The position numbers and the translations under genes are program-made. DNA of 47,500 nucleotides from Mesostigma viride (taxonomy: Eukaryota; Streptophyta; Mesostigmatophyceae; Mesostigmatales; Mesostigmataceae). Location of the stretch: the NCBI GenBank assembly GCA_009746045.1, contig RPFO01000213.1, forward strand, positions 7,029,109 through 7,076,608. The letters run 5' to 3'. Below the pieces are notes generated by a model. It had not been told where the DNA came from, did no database searches, and was given only the letters and a program-made list of their open reading frames with translations. Shown one piece after another: positions 22,357 through 31,800 of this stretch (within the stretch, counting starts at the first letter, position 1; the number at the start of each line of letters is the position of its first letter).

Positions 22357-22571
22357 ATAGCGAGCGAGAGCACGCAGCCCTGCCTCACACCCTTCGATGT
22401 AGAGGGCATGGTGGCGTGGACCCGGAGGAAGTGCGCACCAAGGTGGTGGACCCTTCATACAGGATGCAGATGACAGCAATAAGCTAGGGGGAGAGGGATC
22501 CGGAACAGAGCGAGGATGTCCCACAGCGCAGACCAGAAAACCGAATTGAAGGCTTTGATGAAGGCTTTCCG

Positions 22572-23577
22572 GGATAGTCCAACTTTGGCTGGACTGCCTG
22601 GCGCTCGAGGCTCGGGCGGTAACTTGGTCTAGAAATCAGCCCCAAAACGGAGGCCCTGGCCCTCGGCATGGCAGGGCCCCCACCCACACTCCGCCTCTTA
22701 GACGACACCGAGGTCAACTACCGGCTACTTCAGGCCGCTTCAAGCTGCTCGGCAGTTGGCTTCCTGACTGCGAGGACGACCTGACGACACGGATTGGCAT
22801 GGCGTGGGCGCAACTCCATGACCACCGCCGCTGGTGGAGCAACCCCGCCCTACCCCGAATCGTCAACTGAAGCGTGACCTCTTCAAGGTCGTCATTCTAG
22901 CTGACGATCCGGCCTGACCTACGACGCCGAGACCTGGACACTGACGCAGGAGCTGGAGCAACGACTCGACGGCAACGTCACCAAGATGCTGCGCAAGGCC
23001 CTTAACAGTTTTCATCCCCTTCGGTTTGCACATTAGTAATCATTGAGGATTTGTACGCTGATTTGCCTATGTTTCCCACATTCTTATGCACAGGCGCCTG
23101 GGCCTAGCCGGGCACCTGGCCCGCACAGATCAGGTAGACACATCAGATAGACTAGTTGGCACCAAGCCCGCCCAGCCGGCTGGGCCATATGTCCTCACCT
23201 GGTGTGCCCCAGGCCGCGCGCGGCAGGGCCGCCACCCGTGCACTTTTCGTGATAGGCTCGGCATGGACTTGTGCTACACTAGACGTGACGGGCTCACACC
23301 CGGGCAGCCTCCTGGTTTGTCTGTAATATGGAGGCAGATGGTACGCAAGGATAGATGACAAGTAGTGATGAAGGAGACCACCCCCAATTAGTCTGTGGGG
23401 GCTCCGCGTGTGACCGCGTATGGCATTCATAGCGATTCGGGCCGCGGTGCCCACAACCCTGTAACTAGGACCTAGATAGCTTATACCATCCATTCCATCC
23501 CATGTTCCCCTCCCACTGAGGACTTATGCTCACGTGACGCAGTCACGTGTCTATTAATTAATTAATTAATTAATCCC
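22572..23577 (+). pseudogene. LINE RT C-terminal fragment with complete 3' end
   Basis: Decayed frames give WLDCLALEARA-like, FKLLGSWLPD-like and RRLGLAGHLARTDQVDT segments. The last frame ends at TGA 23356-23358. These match the pseudogene at 11871-12698. A 3'UTR follows, then the stem-loop CACGTGACGCAGTCACGTG (23531-23549) and a (TTAA)n tail to 23577. It lies head to head with the minus-strand RT at 22571. Confidence 0.8.
23531..23549 (+). ncRNA. LINE 3' terminal stem-loop, copy 1
   Basis: An 8-bp stem CACGTGAC / GTCACGTG with loop GCA, 5 nt before the (TTAA)n tail. Position and conservation suggest the RNA hairpin recognised by the element's RT, as known for some other LINEs. That role is inferred. 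Confidence 0.6.
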
Positions 23578-23588
23578 GTAATTAATTA

Positions 23589-23607
23589 CACGTGACTGCG
23601 TCACGTG
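23589..23607 (-). ncRNA. LINE 3' terminal stem-loop, copy 2
   Basis: Same stem-loop as 23531-23549 on the opposite strand (loop TGC on the plus strand). Confidence 0.6.
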
Positions 23608-23650
23608 AGCATAAGTCCTCAGTGGTAGGGGAACATGGGATGGAATGGAT

Positions 23651-25068
23651 TATTATTATTACTATTATCAACATCACTCCGTTGGGAGTCAATGTAGCAC
23701 ATATCCCTGAGAAGGGGCATATGGCTTTTAATACATTCTAGGCTACTTCCTGCAAGAGTGGAATGTAAGCGCCAGCACTTGCTCTAGGTGCCTCAAGGGC
23801 ACCGGCACCCTCATGATCTTCACACTATGCCCATGCAGCTAAGGGGAGTATGTCATGTGGGGGAAGATCATCATGGCTATACAAGAGCTAGGGCATGGCT
23901 TCTCGACAGAGAGCATCTCTCTGCATGGCATAGCAGGGCTAGATTCTTAATGCAACATCCATGGGGGTCCCATTATAGACAAAGCATGGCTAAATGTTGA
24001 AGGCATCATCCATGGGGGCCATTATGGGCGCACATGCGCGTGGGCCACATGCTAGGCTAAGCCTTACTAATCTACACTACTGGTATATATTCATTGAGAA
24101 TGATAGATTACGGAGGTGAGATAGGCATGCAACATAAGGAAAAACCCGAGAACTGGGAGAATAACCCTGAAGAAATTAATAGTAATCTGACACAGACATC
24201 CAAGGATCACGCCAGCGGCACAAGGTACAACTAACTATACATCACAAAACTACACGCAGCAACAGCGCTGCCGGCCCACCATGCAGGCCTGGAAGGAATC
24301 TAGACCGCATGGGTCGCGACAAAGTCGGCCCGGGTGCGGCGGAATAACACATCAGCCACGGTGCGAGTGAGGGCGAGTGACAGACGCTGCCGCCAATACG
24401 AGGACCACGTGCGGGCCGACCACGGGGCGGTCTGACCCTCGAGGTCGAGGCGGTCTTCACGGCGCTGGCAGCACTCGTGGAAAAACTCCGCTGTCTTGGG
24501 GCCCATGGCCCCGAACTCCTCAAGGACAAAGGGGATGACCCGGTGGGGCCCCACATTGCCGTAGGAGGCAAACTTGTCGCGCTCAGCCACAGCGGCAGCA
24601 GCGCCGGCATCCACAGCCGCCCGGAGGATGTGGCGACCGGAAAGCGGCCGAGCCACGGAGACATATATGTTCCTAGTCTGAGGTGGCAGGAGGGGGCTGC
24701 CAGGGCTTGTGGTCAACGTGGATGACCGCCCCCCTCCAGTATACCGGCTTCCCCCTTGCGCTCTGCCGGAGCTGAAGGTAGGTCGGCCATAGCTCGCGTC
24801 GCCGCTGTTGCTGGGCCAGGGTCTTGAAAGTCGTCGTCCAGCGTGAAGCGAGTCTCCGAGAGCTTCTTGCGGCATTTAAGGAACGCCAGCTTGTCTGCCA
24901 TGTACTTAAAGGTGAGGAGCACGGGTGCCGGGCCAGCCTTCCCCCGCGCGCGGGGGAGGCGGACAGCCGACATGTCCAGCTCACCAGTGAGTGACATCAT
25001 TGGGGGCAAGAATGGCGCGCTTAAATGCCTCAAGAAGGCTCGTGGAGGTCTCACCTGCCTGCTGGAGT
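23651..25068 (-). mobile_element. LINE with internal deletion, 13-bp TSD
   Basis: GGATGGAATGGAT at 23638-23650 and 25069-25081 flank 1418 bp. On the minus strand it contains an ORF1 C-terminal part (25054-24673), then an ORF2 C-terminal part (about 24670-24300), then a 3'UTR and the conserved CTCCGTTGGG-containing end (plus strand) with a TTA-rich tail at 23651-23669. Endonuclease and RT are missing. Confidence 0.9.
24300..25054 (-). pseudogene. Remnant of LINE ORF1 and ORF2 C-termini
   Basis: Upstream part: KAGPAPVLLTFKYMADKLAF, LSETRFTLDDDFQ, then in another frame RRELWPTYLQLRQ and GKPVYWRGAVIHVDHKPW, ending TSD-stop at 24673. Downstream part: ARPLSGRHILRAAVDAG, RVIPFVLEEFGAMGPKTAEF, SYWRQRLSLALTRTVADV, ending at a stop just left of 24300. 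The latter pattern (PFVLE-FG--GP-A--F near a protein end) is common at the C-terminus of LINE-type RT polyproteins. The junction between the two parts replaces the whole catalytic region. Confidence 0.75.
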
Positions 25069-25225
25069 GGATGGAATGGATGGTATAAGCTATCTAGGTC
25101 CTAGTTACAGGGGTGTGGGCACCGCGGCCCGGGATAGTGACCAACTATGGCATTCACAGTTATTCGGACCGTGGTGCCTACAACCCCGTAACTAGGTCTT
25201 AGATGGCGAGAGCTCCCTCCATCCC

Positions 25226-25470
25226 ATCCCGATCCCATCCCATCCCATCCCATCCCATCCCATCCCATCCCATCCCATCCCATCCCATCCCATCCCATCC
25301 CATCCCATCCCATCCCATCCCATCCCATCCCATCCCATCCCATCCCATCCCATCCCATCCCATCCCATCCCATCCCATCCCATCCCATCCCATCCCATCC
25401 CATCCCATCCCATCCCATCCCATCCCATCCCATCCCATCCCATCCCATCCCATCCCATCCCATCCCATCC
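25226..25470. repeat. (CCCAT)n pentanucleotide microsatellite
   Basis: About 48 nearly perfect 5-bp units. The GMGWD-repeat frames on the minus strand and the SHPIP-repeat frame on the plus strand are repeat artefacts. Confidence 0.97.
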
Positions 25471-25504
25471 TATCCCACTCTCGTCTGTACCGAAGACTTA
25501 TGCT

Positions 25505-25523
25505 CACGTAACGCTGTTACGTG
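25505..25523 (+). ncRNA. LINE 3' terminal stem-loop, copy 3 (covarying)
   Basis: Stem CACGTAAC / GTTACGTG with loop GCT. Relative to the copy at 23531 a G-C pair has become A-T by changes in both arms, so pairing is kept. Confidence 0.6.
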
Positions 25524-25759
25524 TTGATTAATTAATGCTCATGTGATCGACACGGTTACACGTGTAATTCGTTGATTATTGTTGACAGTACGCCGTCTTA
25601 CATAAATAACCATGAAGGTTTCTGCACATGAAAAAGAATATAAATACTTGCAAGAAAGGGCCTGCCTCAGCGTGCCATTGCTTCTGCGACACATTCCGAT
25701 TTTAACTCGCGTTAGCACATTTATAACGCAATTTTTTGCGTTATAACACTTTATTTCAA

Positions 25760-27113
25760 TTAACCCATAGTCCGTAGAGCCATTTTTGGCACTTTCATAC
25801 CCCCTAAAATGAAAAAAATCATAACTCCCAGACCGCTACTCCAAATACCCTCAACCAAGATGCCAGGAATATCTACACTTCAAGGGCTTTCAGAATATGC
25901 AATAATATCTTGAGTCCCGTAAGTGGGTTGCATGATATTCTCAGTTAAAGTTGGACAAAAGACGAACATTTTCATGCATCACACCATGGAACCCCCCCCT
26001 TTTTTTCAGGGGAGGGTTGTAAACACCAATGTCAAGGTTGGATAATTTTATTAGGTAGTTCAGGCATCCCCATACCAGGGGGGGGCACTCAGAATTGAGT
26101 TTTGCACATGGCACCACGCTCATATACGTGTGTGGGTTACGCGCGCGTAGACAGCCATCTATGACATGCAACACAGCAATGCATTATAACAAGCTACAAA
26201 AGACTGGCAAAATTGCTGGAATGCAAACGGGTTGCCTACCTGAACTAACGGGGTGGTATACTCTAAGGAAATGCCATAAACTGAGCACTCACAGGGCTGA
26301 TAGCACTCTTTACAGCAGGCATGGAAGCTTGCTAAATGCTGCACCAATAAACTCGTCAACTATAATGCATGGCAGGCGTATTCCGCGGCAAACAACATGC
26401 AAACACGTTGCCGTACCTGGCTCATTCACGTCCCGCCCGGATTCTGCTGGCCGGGACCCTCATATCTCACACATACTAGTGCGCTACAGGCATAGGCCGC
26501 CATAGCCGCATCATGCATGCATCCGCTATGGTTACTACGTTGATATTCCGTGCAAAGATGACCTACAAACGCGTCCGCAATCCCAGCAAACCTTGCAGCA
26601 GATGTCCCGTACCAAACCTGGATGCTCGGGCTGGCGCAGACTGCTCGGCCATACAGAGAAAATCGAAATATGGTAAGCTATAACTCATATGGCACTGACG
26701 ACCAAGAAGGCAGTATTTTCCTACCTGTATTTTCCCAGTCCTACCAATCTGGCCATGCCTGACCTACGAAAAACACGCATCGTCATTCTGAGCGATATTC
26801 TGAACCGTCTCAGGCCGCAAGACGCAAAAATTTCCGTGATAACGGCAAGTTGGCAGCCATATCTCGATACGCGCGCGCGCGAGTGAAAATTTCCCGCCAA
26901 AGTCACGTGATACATTCTCAATTCACGTTGTAATAACCAGGCTATGGCGAATATACCCCCCAAACCTATGCACCACCTTCGTCCCTAAGTGTCTCCGGAC
27001 CCACCGGACACGTGTCCTCCGTCAGAAGTGGCGCGGCGCTACCGGCGCGGCGCCGTTTCTGGCGGGAACCCAAACTGTATCGAATTCGATACTGTTTACG
27101 GACTATGGGTTAA
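25760..27113. mobile_element. TTAA-target DNA transposon 5 (1346 bp), nested in element 4
   Basis: TTAA at 25760-25763 and 27110-27113 bound perfect 13-bp inverted ends CCCATAGTCCGTA / TACGGACTATGGG. The right end has the subterminal palindrome GTATCGAATTCGATAC (about 27077-27092). The left end has GCCATTTTTGGC just inside. No open frame inside is recognisable, so it is non-autonomous. Being inside element 4, it is the younger insertion. Confidence 0.85.
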
Positions 27114-27525
27114 ACACATCTAATGAAGCAAGCATGATATGGGCTATCTGAGGCCAGTTATGAATTCTCTGAGATATATAAAAAAATGTAGTATATGGTC
27201 TTGGCATGTAATTCCCAGCCTGGCTATGTGAAATTCAAAGTTGAAGACACATGGGTCTCGTAAACTATGACCCCCTCACACTACAAGGGGCCGGTATGCC
27301 ACATGGGTCAAGTATTGCAGGCACTGAATTTTTTGGAGTAAAAGCAATATATGTAGACCCTCGTGGCTGCATATGGGCTTGACATAAGCAGCCCTCCTAT
27401 TTTCCCCACACCCATGAAATTATAACACTATAACACTGGGTAGACAAGTGGGTGCACACAAAAGGCACCGTGGGCCCCTTGGGGGGCATAAACCCATGGA
27501 GATGCACAAACTAAGCCCAGATATG

Positions 27526-28473
27526 TCAAAATAAGACAGGGCAACCACCTGCAGCCAATAATACAGCATACTGTGACGCAGCATACGCCGTGGTGGCGTC
27601 TGCGATCTTCTCCCACTGCTCCTCCTCCCAGATGAGGTGGAGCCACTCGAGGGGATCCACCGACCTCTTGGGAAGGTTGATCAGCTGGGCCTCCCGCCTC
27701 ACTGCATGCTCCACCAGGCGGATGCCCTCCTGCTGCCAGTCGGCCTCCTTCCAGCCCTCGGCGTCCTTTACCACCCACCCCGCCAGGTCTGCCAGCTCGG
27801 CCTCAATGGCGTCCTCCACCGACTTGGCCTGCAGCTCCGGATCCACAAAATCATCCTCATCCGCCTCCTCTTCCTCCTCATCGCTCGTGACATTGCCGGC
27901 CTTGGAAGCCTCCCTTGCAGCTCGCTTGGTCGAGGTCTTGCTCTTGGACCCCGCAGGCCGCCCTCGCTTTCTTTTCTGAACCGGCGCCGGCTCCTCCTCC
28001 TCCTCCTCCTCCTCCTCCTCGTCCTCGTCCTCGTCCTCGTCCTCCTCCTCCTCCTCATCGTCGTCTCCCTCGTCCCCCTCCTCCTCCTCGCCATTATCCG
28101 AATCTAAGCCGACAGTGGCCTTCTGGGCAGCATCCTCGGGCAGGGCGTAGCCCAGCTCCTCGTCCAGCTGCTCGACCCGGAGGACAATATCATCCATCTC
28201 GTCTGGCTCGGAATCGAGCCATTTCAGCACCTGCCATTCGTTAAACAGCTCGTGCGACCTATCTCGAGGGAAGTAGCACCTCCACAGGTCCAGATCACCG
28301 ACCTTCGGCGATGCTTTCATGAAAGATTTCACGTTTCCCTGCACTTTGGCCTCATTCCAGCCACCCTTGTACTGTTTCCTCGCCCATTTCTCACCCCAGT
28401 ATGTTGCTGGGACGCTAACATGTCTTCCTATTAGGTTACGATCGCGTTTCCTGGGGTCAAACAGCTGCGCCAT
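27526..28473 (-). CDS. 315-aa acidic AT-hook protein carried by TTAA element 4
   Basis: An intact single-exon frame starts at ATG (28473 leftward). Residues 1-75 form a compact aromatic-rich region (RHVSVPATYWGEKW, WNEAKVQGN, DLWRCYFPRD, FNEWQVLKWL) that looks like a small Tudor/Agenet-type barrel; this is a guess from pattern only. Residues about 125-160 are an Asp/Glu run. KRKRGRPAGSKSK at about 165-178 is an AT-hook that would bind AT-rich DNA in the nucleus. A second acidic patch follows, then a helical C-terminus with many Trp (DLAGWVVKDAEGWKEADW, EWLHLIWEEEQWEKI). The last 20-30 residues are hydrophobic. GC-rich codons differ from the surrounding AT-rich element. I know no family. It could be a DNA-binding accessory protein or the N-terminal remnant of a transposase. 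Confidence 0.6.
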   Translation of the reverse strand: MAQLFDPRKRDRNLIGRHVSVPATYWGEKWARKQYKGGWNEAKVQGNVKSFMKASPKVGDLDLWRCYFPRDRSHELFNEWQVLKWLDSEPDEMDDIVLRVEQLDEELGYALPEDAAQKATVGLDSDNGEEEEGDEGDDDEEEEEDEDEDEDEEEEEEEEEEPAPVQKRKRGRPAGSKSKTSTKRAAREASKAGNVTSDEEEEEADEDDFVDPELQAKSVEDAIEAELADLAGWVVKDAEGWKEADWQQEGIRLVEHAVRREAQLINLPKRSVDPLEWLHLIWEEEQWEKIADATTAYAASQYAVLLAAGGCPVLF

Positions 28474-28772
28474 GTCGCTAGACTACAGCAGGACTGCAGT
28501 GGGTACGCGCGATTTCGTTCGGCCATCACCTTCGTCTTCCCTAAAAAGTCCTGATTTACAGCTGGCATTGCATGATGCCACGTGGCAACCGTTGGGTACT
28601 TGGGTACGGGGATTTTTTTATGAGATCCTAGGGTTATAAACTAAGCCTGACTGCAGTTGTTTGGCCTCTAAACTATTGGGAAATAGTTGTTTGAACTCCA
28701 TGTTAACAACGCAATTTTTTGCGTTATAACCTCACAACGCAAAAAATTGCGTTATGTAATAACGCGAGTTAA

Positions 28773-28897
28773 GACTCAATTCAGCTCTCAAAGGAGCCCG
28801 GCAACATGCGGATGGCTGAAAAGGCACACCTAAGCAAAAGCCGTGCACGTGCCAGACCTGGCAGAGTAGGGAGCCACCTTGCCCCCCAGCTTCACAG
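28773..28897 (-). other. TRS120 3' flank / 3'UTR
   Basis: Only 125 bp separate the TRS120 stop codon from the TTAA end of element 4, so the 3'UTR and polyadenylation site lie in this gap or inside the transposon. A TGTAA-type algal polyadenylation motif is not obvious in the gap. Confidence 0.5.
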
Positions 28898-31800
28898 CTA
28901 CACTACCTGGAAAAAGAAAGGCTGCCCTTTGCACAACCGCTTGAATGCAAATGCCTCGCCATCTTTGACCCGGTCGATTTGGCAGGGGGCGCTGCCATCG
29001 TCCTCACTCATGAGAACCACGGTGGCTTGTGGTGTGTAAGACAGCGGTGGCACCATGGCAGCCGCGCTGAACTCAATCAGGTCAGTCTGCCCACCAGCCA
29101 CGTCGGTGCGCGTGTGCCCTGGAGTGCGGTCCGTGCTGACACCGTTAGCGCTACCAGCGACGACCTCACATCTGGGTACCAGCGAGAACAGGCCCTTTTT
29201 AAGGAAGCAAAGGGCAAACCCGTGCCGCGTGCTGCCATGGCAGGGCAGCTGCAGACCCAAAAGCAAGCAAAAGTCACGTGTTGTAAGCGAATGTAAAAAT
29301 GAAGTGAAAGGCAAGCAGCACAAGCCCATCATCATCTCATTCATCCAAGAGAGCAATGACAGGAAAAGGACCACATGACCACCATGACAGGAAAAGGACC
29401 ACCTGATTACCAGATACTACCTCGAAGGAAAGGGCCACCTTTAGGGTTCTTGATACAGCCACATGTATTGGTTTATAAAGATAGACAATTGCAAAAGCAC
29501 TCGCTAGAACATCGAACTCCCCCCCCCCTCCCCCCCCCTTCTCTTGGTGCCCACCACCAACCCTCACAAACAGCCTTACCCACTCCCCAGATCAGCCGCA
29601 TTTCCCCCTGATTCTCCCCACTGAAACTGCTGCCGCTGCTTTTCCACACCACACTGCGCAACTCCCTTCTCACCAGCAATTCCAGCAAACCTTTCGACCC
29701 CCTTTGCCTCTACCTCCATCCGCAGTCAAAATGTCTACTCCGAGCTAGCTCTGGAAACATTCCACACACATAGCTGTTTGCCAAGTAGCGGGCCTGTTTC
29801 TCATTTCCTACAATGAAATCACAGAGCCACTCACCTCCAGTTCAACACGCTGAAAGCAGCCCATCCACATGACTGCATCGCCGGGGGTGGGTGGGTTGGC
29901 AGAGGCCGCCACGTTGCCGCCGGAAGCACTGCTGCCACCTGAAACAAGAGCATCCGCCCCACTTGGGACCTGTACGGGAAAAAGGCAGTTCATACACACA
30001 GATTAGCATGTAACTGCCCATGTGAATGTCAGCATGCATGCGGGTGGATGGGAGGATGCATGCGTGGGTGGATGGGAGAGGGGATGGGACAGTGTTTGCA
30101 TGACCTGTTGCCAGATACGCCCATGGAGAGCTTGCCAAAAAGGGTGAAGCGTCCGGGGTCAAAAAGGGTGGCAGGAACCACTACCTCTTGCCTATTTATA
30201 ACAAGTCTGAAACATTTTGACTTGCAGAGGCAAATCTGAGGCACAAGCATGGGTGTGCATGAAAATACCGGCCAATCACCAGGCCCAGCTCTGGTACCTC
30301 TTTCCACAAAACACAGCAAATACGCAGCATTGAACGCGAGCGGCAAGCTCCGCTTTGCTGTCGTGCTGAGCTCGATGTGCAAAGAGATTGTTCTGCAAAG
30401 CAGTGTCTGCATGAGGCAGAGAACTGTGACGATCTATTCTATACTTCGCAGCAAGTTTCACTGCCAAAGCACAACGGCAATACTTATTGTAGAGCCAAAT
30501 GCGAGTACGACGACCCCAAGGCACAGAGATAGCATAGCATCTAGGCTTTACAGCAGGTTAGTGTCACACAGATGCACATAAAGCTTATCGTTCTCTGAAC
30601 AGAACCGAACTGCGCGCGGCGCTGCCATGCCATGCCAGCAGCATACCTCCAGGCAGGTCATCCCCAGGCGCGCACACAGCGGTTCTGCACTCGCGTTGCC
30701 CACCCACAGGGACAAGTCTACGGGGCGGCCGAGGGGCACGTCCACCACCTGCCCAGGCCGCATGCGCGACGAGGACGAGGCCACCGCACCCGATAGTACC
30801 ACCAAGTGGCTGCTGCCGACATGACCCCCTGTGGCGCCACCGCCGCTGCAAGCCATGAGAGATTGGTCTCCGTTGCCGGAGCCAGGGAGCGGCTCCCACT
30901 GGGACATGAATGGGTCACCTCCCAAGGGCTGCCTTGCGCCCGCACCGCCCGCCATCCCTGTGAGGTGGAAACTGGACAATGACCCGAAACCGTCCAGCGA
31001 GGCGGATGAGTCCTGGGGGCGCGCTGACAGCTCCCCTCGCGGAACGCACGGCAGCAGCGACTCGCCATCCGTCACGTCCAGGTCAAAGGAGAGGAGCTGG
31101 GGGCGCAGCGCGTCCAGGGCCGCGGTGTCCATCCCGGAACGCAGCGGTGCGTCCAGTGAGAGCTGGCCCGTGTTGCCCTCGACGGAGCGCCAGTGGAGTG
31201 ATACCTGGGGGGGGAGGGGGGGAGATTGGGGGAGGGGGAGGGGAGAGGGGGTTTGGGGGTGAAGCAGGGTGAGAGCCTGTGAATCGAAAGAGGGCGGGAA
31301 GAGGGTGAGGCGAACGAGGGGATGGCTGGAAACGGAATCTGTGGAGACTAGACCCCAGCACATGCGTGCAGCACAAACCATCTCAAAGGACTAAAACACA
31401 AATTGGACGAGCAGGGAAACAGGAGAACGATGCACAGGTCCCTGGATGCCTTGATGGATCCAAGGAAGCCCCAGTAGCTGCCGCTTTGCTGGGTAGTGGG
31501 TGGCTGGGTTGATTGCTTGCCCTCGCTGGGTTGTGGATGGGTGGGTGGGTGGGTGGGTGGGTGGTTGGGTAGGTGGGTGGGTGGGTGGGTGGGTGGGTGG
31601 GTGGATGGGTGGGAGGGTGAATGGGTGGGTGGGTGGGTGGGTGGGTGGGTGGGTGGGTGGGTGGGTGGGTGGGTGGGTGGGTGGGTGGGTGGGTGGGTGG
31701 GTGGGTGGGTGGGTGGGTGGGTGGGTGGGTGGGTGGGTGGGTGGGTGGGTGAATGGGTGGGTGGGTGGCTGGGTGGCTGGGTGGGTGGGTGTAGGTGAGT

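Larger units (their letters stand above)
19538..22571 (-). pseudogene. LINE reverse transcriptase, minus strand, interrupted by another LINE
   Basis: Two blocks, 22367-22571 and 19538-20331, form one decayed RT. The first has a KAF-x-SVFWSALWDIL segment (22571 leftward) and GVRQGC at 22375-22392. The second has LFIIVVKYVM, then the catalytic NADDTTLAS (Asn in place of Tyr/Phe) starting at 20164, then a GLEVSQK thumb segment, DQLFKVLVLPV, and a degenerate C-terminus. Between GVRQGC and ADD the plus-strand element 20332-22356 has inserted. Removing it leaves a spacing of about 60 residues, normal for RTs. Frameshifts in both blocks show it is dead. Confidence 0.85.
23578..25131 (-). mobile_element. 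Minus-strand LINE 3' end, interrupted by another LINE
   Basis: The tail TAATTAATTA at about 23580-23588, stem-loop at 23589-23607 and 3'UTR (GAGCATAAGTCCTCAGTGG) run to 23650. The same 3'UTR resumes at 25082 (TATAAGCTATCTAGGTCCTA) and continues to about 25131. It is tail to tail with the plus-strand copy 23485-23577, so before the inner insertion the two formed a near-perfect palindrome of at least 115 bp per arm. Confidence 0.8.
25132..25540 (+). mobile_element. Third LINE 3'UTR copy with expanded pentanucleotide array
   Basis: It shares with 23430-23577 the blocks GGTGCCTACAACCCCGTAAC, TAGGTCTTAGATGGC-like, GACTTATGCTCACG, the terminal stem-loop and a short ATTAATTAAT tail. The CCATCCC motif in the other copies has here expanded to (CCCAT)n. 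Stem-loop bases differ in a compensating way. Confidence 0.8.
25702..28772. mobile_element. TTAA-target DNA transposon 4 (3063 bp, about 1.7 kb without nested insert)
   Basis: TTAA at 25702-25705 and 28769-28772 bound ends CTCGCGTTA / TAACGCGAG. Inside each end lie near-perfect palindromes: TATAACGCAATTTTTTGCGTTATA on the left, and two such units on the right (about 28707-28757). Element 5 sits only 58 bp inside the left end. The remaining interior carries one intact 315-codon frame on the minus strand, too short and unlike a DDE transposase. Confidence 0.8.

Noticed and set aside
19538-23577. Twin-priming (5' inversion) of a single LINE at the 22571/22572 head-to-head junction
   Set aside because: The minus-strand part includes its own ADD, thumb and C-terminal regions, so it is a separate copy and not just the inverted 5' half of the plus-strand copy.
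25101-25511. GMGWD-repeat and SHPIP-repeat proteins
   Set aside because: Artefacts of the (CCCAT)n microsatellite.
27768-28107. Frames opposite and overlapping the 315-aa gene (Leu- or Arg-rich)
   Set aside because: They are shadows of the Asp/Glu codon run of the minus-strand gene.
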